The notes below the pieces were generated by a model, which worked only from the letters and a program-made list of their open reading frames with translations, did not search any database and was not told where the DNA came from. Shown one piece after another: positions 15,447 through 20,395 of a stretch of DNA of 20,395 nt. Numbering within the stretch: the stretch's first letter is position 1; each line of letters begins with the position of its first letter. The stretch comes from an uncultured Oscillospiraceae bacterium (lineage in GTDB: Bacteria; Bacillota; Clostridia; Oscillospirales; Oscillospiraceae), in contig CAKTMW010000033.1 in the NCBI GenBank assembly GCA_934574095.1, positions 1 through 20,395 of the forward strand, written 5' to 3'. The position numbers and the translations under genes were made by a program.

Positions 15447-16886
15447 TTAATACGCCACACCCCAATAGATATCCGTGGTGCACTCCTTGCCGCACATGAC
15501 GCACTTTCCGGTAGTGCCGGACTGCACCAGCGGCATGCAGCGGCTGGACACGCCGGCCTTCTCCTTCATGGCCAGCTCGCACTCCAGACTGCCGCACCAC
15601 TTGGTGCGGGCCAGACCGCCCTTGCCCTCGGCCATAGCCTTGACCTCCTGCCAGTCGGTCATGTCGAAGGTGTTCTCCTCCAGATTCTTGGCGGCCATGT
15701 TGTACAGATTGTCGTGAACGTCCTGCAACAGGCCCTTGATGGCGTCCTCCAGACCGGCCAGCGGCACAAAGGTCTTCTCGCCGGTATCGCGGCGGGCCAC
15801 GCAGCACTGGTCCTTCTCCATGTCCTTGGGGCCGATCTCTACACGCAGAGGCACGCCCTTCATCTCATACTGGGCGAACTTCCAGCCCGCGGACTGCTCA
15901 CTGTCGTCCATGGAAACACGGAGACCGGCGGCGGTCAGACGGTCCTTCAGAGCGGCGGCGGCGTCCAGCACACCGGGCTTATGCTGAGCAATGGGGATCA
16001 CCACCACCTGCGTGGGGGCGATGACGGGCGGCAGCACCAGACCGTGGTTGTCGCTGTGGGTCATGATGACCGCGCCGATCAGGCGGGTAGAGCTGCCCCA
16101 GCTGGTCTGGAACGGATACTGCAAGGTGTTGTCCCGGCCGGTGAAGGTCACGTCATAGGCACGGGAGAACTTGTCGCCGAAGAAATGGCTGGTGCCGGAC
16201 TGAAGGGACTTGTGATCCTTCATCATGGCCTCGATGGTATAGGTGGCCTCGGCGCCGGCAAACTTCTCCTTGTCGGTCTTGCGGCCCTTCACCACCGGCA
16301 TGGCCAGCGCGTTCTTGCACACGTCGGCGTAGCAGTTCAGCTGCTGCTCTGTCTCGGCCATGGCCTCCTCGGCAGTCTCATGGATGGTGTGGCCCTCCTG
16401 CCACCAGAACTCGCGGCTGCGCAGGAAGGGGCGGGTGGTCTTCTCCCAGCGGATGACAGAGCACCACTGGTTGTACAGCATGGGCAGCTCGCGCCAGCTG
16501 TGCAGCACATGGGACCAGTGGTCGCAGAACATGGTCTCGGAGGTGGGCCGGAACGCCAGACGCTCCTCCAGCTTTTCGCTGCCGCCGTGGGTGATCCACG
16601 CCACCTCAGGCGCGAAGCCTTGCACCAGCTCGCCCTCTTTTTTCAGCAGGCTCTCCGGGATCAGCACGGGCATGGCCACGTTGACGTGACCGGTCTTTTT
16701 GAACTCGGCGTCCATGTATTTCTGGATGTTCTCCCAAATGGCGTAGCCGTAGGGCCGCAGGATCAAAAAGCCCTTGACGCTGGCGTAGTCCACCAGCTCC
16801 GCCTTCAGGCAGATGTCCGTATACCACTTGGCAAAATCCTCCTCCATGGGAGTGATCGCTTCCACATTTCTCTGATCCTTAGCCAT
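15447..16886 (-). CDS. proS: Prolyl-tRNA synthetase, archaeal/eukaryotic-like type with zinc domain
   Basis: A 479-residue class II synthetase that charges tRNA-Pro. It is the short form without an editing insertion. RPTSET (113-118) and motif 2, TRPFLRSREFWWQEGHT (151-167), bind ATP and proline. An anticodon-binding domain follows (about 285-390). The C-terminal domain has C431-x4-C436 and C462-x2-C465, the same spacing as the zinc site of Thermus thermophilus ProRS, and the chain ends in Tyr as that enzyme does. The start is ATG 16886, with GAGG nine bases upstream; a TTG at 16901 overlaps the ribosome binding site. The leader is only about 40 bases, too short for a T-box. Monocistronic. 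Confidence 0.97.
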   Translation of the reverse strand: MAKDQRNVEAITPMEEDFAKWYTDICLKAELVDYASVKGFLILRPYGYAIWENIQKYMDAEFKKTGHVNVAMPVLIPESLLKKEGELVQGFAPEVAWITHGGSEKLEERLAFRPTSETMFCDHWSHVLHSWRELPMLYNQWCSVIRWEKTTRPFLRSREFWWQEGHTIHETAEEAMAETEQQLNCYADVCKNALAMPVVKGRKTDKEKFAGAEATYTIEAMMKDHKSLQSGTSHFFGDKFSRAYDVTFTGRDNTLQYPFQTSWGSSTRLIGAVIMTHSDNHGLVLPPVIAPTQVVVIPIAQHKPGVLDAAAALKDRLTAAGLRVSMDDSEQSAGWKFAQYEMKGVPLRVEIGPKDMEKDQCCVARRDTGEKTFVPLAGLEDAIKGLLQDVHDNLYNMAAKNLEENTFDMTDWQEVKAMAEGKGGLARTKWCGSLECELAMKEKAGVSSRCMPLVQSGTTGKCVMCGKECTTDIYWGVAY

Positions 16887-16935
16887 AATGTATAACCTCA
16901 ATTCCCGCGCCTGTGCGCGTTATTTTCTAGTGTAT

Positions 16936-16964
16936 ATCATATCCCAAATTGCAAATATTGTCAA
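16936..16964 (-). promoter_or_regulatory. Promoter of proS
   Basis: Consensus TTGACA (16964-16959), 17-base spacer and TATGAT (16941-16936) on the minus strand, about 50 bases before the start codon. This is the best -35 match in the window. Confidence 0.85.
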
Positions 16965-17008
16965 CTGACCACAGGGGATATGGATGATTTTTCGCGGTTT
17001 CTGCGCGG

Positions 17009-17042
17009 AAAAAAACCACCCTCCGGCGTCGCCGGAGGGTGG
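17009..17042 (-). terminator. Intrinsic terminator of the secreted protein gene
   Basis: CCACCCTCCGGC (17042-17031 on the minus strand) pairs with GCCGGAGGGTGG (17027-17016) around a three-base loop, followed by a run of seven T on the minus strand. It begins about 45 bases after the stop. Confidence 0.95.
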
Positions 17043-17088
17043 TCGTGTTTATTGATTGGGATGTTACTTTCCAGATGCCTACGCTGGA

Positions 17089-19146
17089 TTAGTTCCCCCA
17101 AACGAAGTTGTCACCACTGGCAGTAATGGTCTTACCGGAATCCCAGGGGAAATCGTCGCCAGTACCGGTGATGCCGGTTCCATTGGTCATAATGTTGACC
17201 GTCACGCTAGTGCACTGGCCAAACACGGCAGCAGTTGCGTCATTATCATATGTGATAGCCACAGAAGGCATTGCGCCAGCCGCACGAAGCTCGTCCATCA
17301 CAGCCCAGTACAGCTTGCTATAATCCAGCTTATCGTTGTCGTTACCCTCGAACTCATGCTGGGCAGCCACCTTGCCGTCAACATTGATCGTCACCGTGAT
17401 GGGCTCCACGACCACATAGTCCACGTAGATCTCTTCCGTACCGGCAAGAATAACGCTCATCAGATCGCGGCCATCCTTGGTCTTGTTGACGCTATAGGTC
17501 TTATCGCCGATAGTGATGTTCACCGCGTTGAACTGCTGGTTGGACAGGTCCCACGCGTTCTTCATGACGTACTCGCCCTTGGCCGCGTCAAACTTCAGCA
17601 TGGGGCAGGCGTTCCACTTGGGATACTTGTGCATCAGCTGAACGGTAGCGTTCGTCACAGCCTCGCCGCTGACCTTCTTGGTCACGGTCACATGGATGCG
17701 GTTGCGCAGATTTACGCCAAAGGACAGGGTGTCGGTCACAGCGGGCTGATCGCCCTTGGTGGCAGTCGCGGTAAAGCTCAGCGTAGTATAGTTGCCGATG
17801 ATCTTCGTCACACGGTACCAGATGATCTTGGTGCCGTCATCGGCAGTGCTGGAGGCAATCTGCTTGAGTGCGCCGTTCAGGTTGGGGACGATTTTGATGT
17901 TGTCAGCCTTGACGTTCGTCTTGACAGTCACTTTGATCTCATCGCCCAGGAACAGCAGGGCGCCTTCACCCTTATTGGCAGTGACCTTGACCTCAGTCAG
18001 AGCTTCTTCCCACTTGGCGGTGTAGGTGGCGTTTGCGGTCACGGTCTCAGCGACCTCAGGCTCCCAGCCCAGGAACACATAACCCTCGCGCTCAGGAGTG
18101 CCAACGAAAGCAGGGGTCTTGTCGCCGTCCTTGACGGTATAAACCTGATCGGCAAAGACTTCTTCACCGTCCACGCCGTCGGTGTAGGTGACGGTGTACT
18201 TGGTCTCAACAGGATTGGGGTCGGTGTGGGTAATATCGATATAAACGGGAGCATCAGCTTTGCGGTACTGCCACTTGGCAAGATTGGCATTGTAGTACCA
18301 AGTTACAGACTCCGTCGCCGCCTGACCATCCTTCAGATAGTGCGTACCGTATTCGTCCTTCAGTTCATCATTGTATGCATCCAGATACTTGTTGGTATCC
18401 AGCGTCATCACGCAGACCCAGGGATAGGTGCTCTTGCTCAGCACGGAGCCGTCGTTAGCGACCACATCGCCCAGCGTGTAAGCAGCATCCACACCAGTGA
18501 TATAATCGAACCATGCGTGATGGTCATAGGTGTCACACCACATATACACAGCGCCCTTAGAGGAGCTGGTGGAGTTCACATAGTTGCGGAAACGCTCAAC
18601 ATCGCTCACAGTGGGTTTGTCGGGCTTATTGGCAGGATCGCCCTCGCCATCGCTGACAACTACCTTAAAGGTCGCGGTCTCACCATACCAACCGCTCGGA
18701 GAGAACTTATAATAATAGGTCACAGTAACAGTAACCGTACCTGCTTTTACAGCGGTATAGTTAAACTGCAAACCGGTGTAGCCCGTATACGGAGTTCCCT
18801 TCCAAGAATCCAGAGTAAAGGAGAAATTGTCAATAATACCATCTTCAGATACCTTGACACTTCCCGTTTTGGGAATAGCCCAGTTTGCAGGATTATACTT
18901 TACAGTTTGATTTCCATAAACAGGCAAACGCTGATAAATGCCCGTCTCACCTACGGCCTTATATGCAACGTCGTAAGCAGGCGCAAGGCCCTGACTGTAA
19001 TTGTTGGGCGTTCCCCACTCCAAAGTGATATTGTTTTTGTCACTTCCCAGCTTCACATCGCTGCTGTCTGCCATCGCCACAGTGGTCAAAGAGAAGATCA
19101 TGACCAGGGCCATCAGCAGGGACAGAATCTTCGTACTTTTCTTCAT
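17089..19146 (-). CDS. Large secreted protein with InlB-type beta-repeat
   Basis: A 685-residue exported protein of unknown function. MKKSTKILSLLMALVMIFSL begins a clear signal peptide, cleaved probably after AMA at 26. Residues about 30-165 look like a beta-sandwich; 180-300 is a distinct Trp/Tyr-rich domain (MWCDTYDHHAWFDY at 202-215). An InlB B-repeat/Flg_new unit spans about 316-380, ending YVFLGW...ATYTAKW. Two further beta domains follow (385-480, 483-580), then a C-terminal helical-beta part. There is no LPXTG, SLH or transmembrane anchor; the end has two related motifs, GDDFPW (663-668) and GDNFVW (678-683). The gene is AT-richer than its neighbours. AAGGAG lies 11 bases before the ATG. 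A surface adhesion or glycan-binding role is possible but not shown. Confidence 0.88.
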   Translation of the reverse strand: MKKSTKILSLLMALVMIFSLTTVAMADSSDVKLGSDKNNITLEWGTPNNYSQGLAPAYDVAYKAVGETGIYQRLPVYGNQTVKYNPANWAIPKTGSVKVSEDGIIDNFSFTLDSWKGTPYTGYTGLQFNYTAVKAGTVTVTVTYYYKFSPSGWYGETATFKVVVSDGEGDPANKPDKPTVSDVERFRNYVNSTSSSKGAVYMWCDTYDHHAWFDYITGVDAAYTLGDVVANDGSVLSKSTYPWVCVMTLDTNKYLDAYNDELKDEYGTHYLKDGQAATESVTWYYNANLAKWQYRKADAPVYIDITHTDPNPVETKYTVTYTDGVDGEEVFADQVYTVKDGDKTPAFVGTPEREGYVFLGWEPEVAETVTANATYTAKWEEALTEVKVTANKGEGALLFLGDEIKVTVKTNVKADNIKIVPNLNGALKQIASSTADDGTKIIWYRVTKIIGNYTTLSFTATATKGDQPAVTDTLSFGVNLRNRIHVTVTKKVSGEAVTNATVQLMHKYPKWNACPMLKFDAAKGEYVMKNAWDLSNQQFNAVNITIGDKTYSVNKTKDGRDLMSVILAGTEEIYVDYVVVEPITVTINVDGKVAAQHEFEGNDNDKLDYSKLYWAVMDELRAAGAMPSVAITYDNDATAAVFGQCTSVTVNIMTNGTGITGTGDDFPWDSGKTITASGDNFVWGN

Positions 19147-19317
19147 TCTTCTACATTCTCCTTTTCTTGAATTTCGCCGCGCGTCCCGGCCCCGCCGAAC
19201 ACCCTTCGTGTTTTTCAGGTGTGAAAAACACGGACCCCATGGGGTCCTGCGTGTAACCGTATGCGCACAGCATGACAGGCGCGAAAACGTTTCCGTTTCC
19301 GCTCTGTCACTCTTGCA
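19147..19317 (-). promoter_or_regulatory. Long structured 5' leader of the secreted protein mRNA
   Basis: About 170 bases separate the predicted transcription start from the ATG. Two hairpins share a strand: GGACCCCATGGGGTCC (19232-19247), extendable with ACAC/GTGT outer pairs, and CGTGTTTTTCA/TGAAAAACACG (19207-19217, 19222-19232). Both extended forms need the bases at 19228-19232, so they exclude each other. No T run follows, so this is not an obvious terminator switch. It may stabilise the mRNA or tune translation (inference). Confidence 0.5.
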
Positions 19318-19323
19318 ACAGGT

Positions 19324-19352
19324 ATTATATATCCTTATTGTTGAAATTTCAA
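19324..19352 (-). promoter_or_regulatory. Promoter of the secreted protein gene
   Basis: TTGAAA (19352-19347), 17-base spacer and perfect TATAAT (19329-19324) on the minus strand: a strong housekeeping-type promoter. The -35 sits in the palindrome TTGAAATTTCAA. Confidence 0.8.
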
Positions 19353-19460
19353 GGTCTAATTAGGTAAAATCTCAAAAAAATTCTGCCGTTCCGCCGAATG
19401 TTTTGTGTCCAATTGTCGTCCATACCCCTCAGACCAACGTACTATGTAATGGGGAAAGAA

Positions 19461-19773
19461 CCTTGGCTCTCCCTTTGGGAGAGCTGTCACCGCAGGTGAC
19501 TGAGAGGGAATCCAAGATAGTGCGGTGTAAGTCCGGATAGATGCTACAGCGGGGAGAGAGCCGTGCGCTGCCAGTGGCAGATGAAGCACGGCGAACGAGT
19601 GGCAGCGGTCAAAATTTCGGCGGCTTAAATGCCGCTGCGAAATTTTGGGCACCGCAACAGGATATAGCCGCTGAGATCGACACTAAAAATATGCCACTGG
19701 CATATTTTCTTAACGTGTCAACCCTCTCCGTCCTCGCTTTGCTCGGACACCTCTCCCGGAGGGAGAGGCAAGG
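19461..19773. repeat. MITE-like palindromic element with long imperfect inverted termini
   Basis: The left end (19461-19508, beginning CCTTGGCTCTCCC) is matched by the reverse complement of the right end (19722-19773, ending GGGAGAGGCAAGG) over about 50 bases, with a few mismatches. Each end is itself a hairpin, e.g. GCTCTCCC/GGGAGAGC (19466-19473, 19477-19484) and GTCACC/GGTGAC (19486-19500). The interior holds further perfect stems: GCCGTGC/GCACGGC with CTGCCA/TGGCAG inside (19560-19592), AAAATTTCG/CGAAATTTT with GCGGC/GCCGC inside (19611-19646), and AAAATATGCCA/TGGCATATTTT (19686-19708). No credible protein is encoded. No target-site duplication is evident. It could be a non-autonomous mobile element or a structured RNA. 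Confidence 0.7.
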
Positions 19774-19862
19774 ACTGCTGCTCACATGGTACGCCAAAAG
19801 GTGTAGAGACGTGTGTCATGCAATATGCCACCGACATTGCGCCCAGCCCCAACGCCTTTCAG

Positions 19863-19930
19863 GCGGTGAAGCTGGAGTTCGTTTCGAGCCTTAAACTGGC
19901 ACTGATAAAAAATATCACCACCCATTGGAC
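19863..19930. repeat. Imperfect direct repeat, copy A (degenerate)
   Basis: This stretch, with GGAG-T-TCGTTTCGAGCCT near its start and CACCACCCATTGG near its end, matches copy B at 20156-20227 at most positions and in the same order. In copy A the terminal hairpin is broken. Copy B abuts the tRNA-Trp 3' end, so copy A looks like a decayed duplicate of a tRNA-flanking segment. Confidence 0.6.
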
Positions 19931-20109
19931 ATTATCCTACTGTCACTCTCTTCGCAGCGGTGGCTGTTGGCTTCTCCCCTGCCCTCGTCGTGTCTGCCAA
20001 TGCCCGTCCCTATTCGGGGCGCGGCCATTGGGACACTTCCTTGAAACCGGCTTGCTGCTTCCGCCACTGGCGGCGCTGCGCCGCTTTCCCCGGCTCTCCT
20101 CTCACTAAC

Positions 20110-20132
20110 GTGACAGTCCACCGGACTGTCAC
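20110..20132. repeat. Perfect inverted repeat in the tRNA-flanking spacer
   Basis: GTGACAGTCC (20110-20119) and GGACTGTCAC (20123-20132) around ACC. Apart from this and small GC-rich palindromes near 20070-20090, the stretch 19931-20155 shows no gene that I can support. Confidence 0.7.
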
Positions 20133-20155
20133 TCCCCATCTCGCGCTTTGATAAA

Positions 20156-20227
20156 GCGGCAAGATTGGAGCTCGTTTCGGGCCTACAGGTGCCGCTGGTA
20201 AGCAAAATGACCACCCTATTGGGTGGT
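20156..20227. repeat. Imperfect direct repeat, copy B (next to tRNA-Trp)
   Basis: Partner of 19863-19930, about 293 bases away. It keeps GGAGCTCGTTTCGGGCCT and ends in the intact hairpin that lies just downstream of tRNA-Trp on the minus strand. Confidence 0.6.
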
Positions 20228-20237
20228 CATTTTGCTT
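20200..20237 (-). terminator. Intrinsic terminator downstream of the tRNA cluster
   Basis: A perfect 17-base stem: AAGCAAAATGACCACCC (20200-20216) and GGGTGGTCATTTTGCTT (20221-20237), loop TATT. On the minus strand the core GACCACCC/GGGTGGTC is followed by ATTTTGCTT. It abuts the CCA end of tRNA-Trp. The structure is symmetric, so it could act in either direction. Confidence 0.75.
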
Positions 20238-20312
20238 GGCAGGGGCAGAAAGGCTCGAACTCTCGACACGCGGTTTTGGAGACCGCTGCTCTACCAACTG
20301 AGCTATACCCCT
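20237..20312 (-). tRNA. tRNA-Trp (anticodon CCA)
   Basis: A complete cloverleaf can be drawn on the minus strand. The acceptor is AGGGGTA/TGCCCCT, the D arm GCTC-AGTTGGTA-GAGC, and the anticodon arm GCGGT-CTCCAAA-ACCGC with anticodon CCA. The T arm is GAGAG-TTCGAGC-CTTTC (one G-T pair). The discriminator is G and the 3' CCA is encoded. It lies 30 bases after the tRNA-Met gene, probably co-transcribed. Confidence 0.97.
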
Positions 20313-20342
20313 ATATGGAACAGCTTGCGCTGTAATTGTAAA

Positions 20343-20395
20343 TGGTGGGCCTTCGGGGACTCGAACCCGGGACCGGACGGTTATGAGCCGTCTGC
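20343..20395 (-). tRNA. tRNA-Met (anticodon CAT), 5' part beyond the window
   Basis: The 3' part of a tRNA on the minus strand: anticodon arm GACGG-CTCATAA-CCGTC, variable loop CGGTC, T arm CCGGG-TTCGAGT-CCCCG, acceptor strand AAGGCCC, discriminator A and encoded CCA. The anticodon stem and neighbours resemble elongator tRNA-Met rather than initiator, which normally has three G-C pairs there. The T stem has one C-C mismatch. CAT could also mark a lysidine-modified tRNA-Ile2, which is less likely. The 5' half lies outside the window. Confidence 0.88.

Noticed and set aside
15024..15499. Short plus-strand frames in the fakA-proS gap
   Set aside because: They cross the hairpin stacks and the proS terminator, and their composition follows the repeats. 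No initiation signal is present.
16887..16935. T-box leader before proS
   Set aside because: Only about 40 bases lie between the predicted start of transcription and the gene, with no room for a T-box specifier domain and antiterminator.
17056..19170. Long open frame on the plus strand opposite the secreted protein gene (704 codons)
   Set aside because: The minus strand has a signal peptide, domain motifs, ribosome binding site, promoter and terminator. The plus frame has none of these.
19501..19600. Resemblance to a cobalamin riboswitch (GGGAA, then GGTGTAAGTCCG)
   Set aside because: The B12 box and the conserved ACTG/AGCCAGGAGAC elements are missing, and no B12-related gene follows. The resemblance is limited to short strings inside the palindromic element.
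19356..20297. Several short open frames between the secreted protein gene and the tRNAs
   Set aside because: They run through palindromic repeats and tRNA sequence, lack ribosome binding sites and encode no recognisable domain.

Overview
The window reads as a chromosomal segment of a GC-rich Firmicute, most likely a gut Clostridia member of the Oscillospirales/Oscillospiraceae type. This is inferred from strong AGGAGG-type ribosome binding sites, GC-rich codon use, the Asp23/Gls24-FakA gene pair, an archaeal-type prolyl-tRNA synthetase with a zinc-binding tail, and intergenic stretches packed with palindromic repeats. Species cannot be told from the sequence alone. Fifteen protein genes and two tRNA genes (one cut by the window end) are supported. 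No phage, CRISPR, transposase or defence gene was found.

Layout. (1) 1-3113: a minus-strand pair, an alpha/beta hydrolase and a family-4 uracil-DNA glycosylase, translationally coupled by a 4-base overlap, is divergent from glycerol kinase. A monoglyceride-lipase-like hydrolase and GlpK facing each other suggests glycerol release and capture. (2) 3114-5944: a small zinc-ribbon protein with a strong promoter and terminator, a membrane-anchored XRE-type regulator on the minus strand, and a divergent LysR regulator. (3) 5945-10001, all minus strand: a methionine gamma-lyase type PLP enzyme with its own promoter, then a coupled pair of an FAD-dependent COG2509-type oxidoreductase and a D-2-hydroxyacid dehydrogenase. 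(4) 10002-14954, all plus strand: an HtrA-like membrane-anchored serine protease, an ion-transporter-superfamily permease, and the Asp23-FakA pair. (5) 14955-15446: a non-coding block of inverted repeats. (6) 15447-16886: proS on the minus strand. (7) 17009-19352: a large secreted protein gene with a long, structured 5' leader. (8) 19353-20395: a gene-free region with a 313-base element bounded by long imperfect inverted repeats and filled with nested hairpins, then an imperfect direct repeat beside a tRNA cluster (Trp, Met).

How the parts work together. Most transcription units are short and closed by clear intrinsic terminators, several of which can serve both convergent genes (3817-3850, 5953-5985). 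The proteins are mainly housekeeping: lipid and glycerol use, sulfur amino acid breakdown, fatty acid phosphorylation, envelope protein quality control and translation. The least ordinary items are the secreted protein with its mutually exclusive leader hairpins, the palindromic element at 19461-19773, the membrane-tethered XRE sensor with a C-x-H-C-x-H-like cluster, and a FakA whose zinc-site cysteine position appears to be aspartate. No complete novel multi-gene system is evident.
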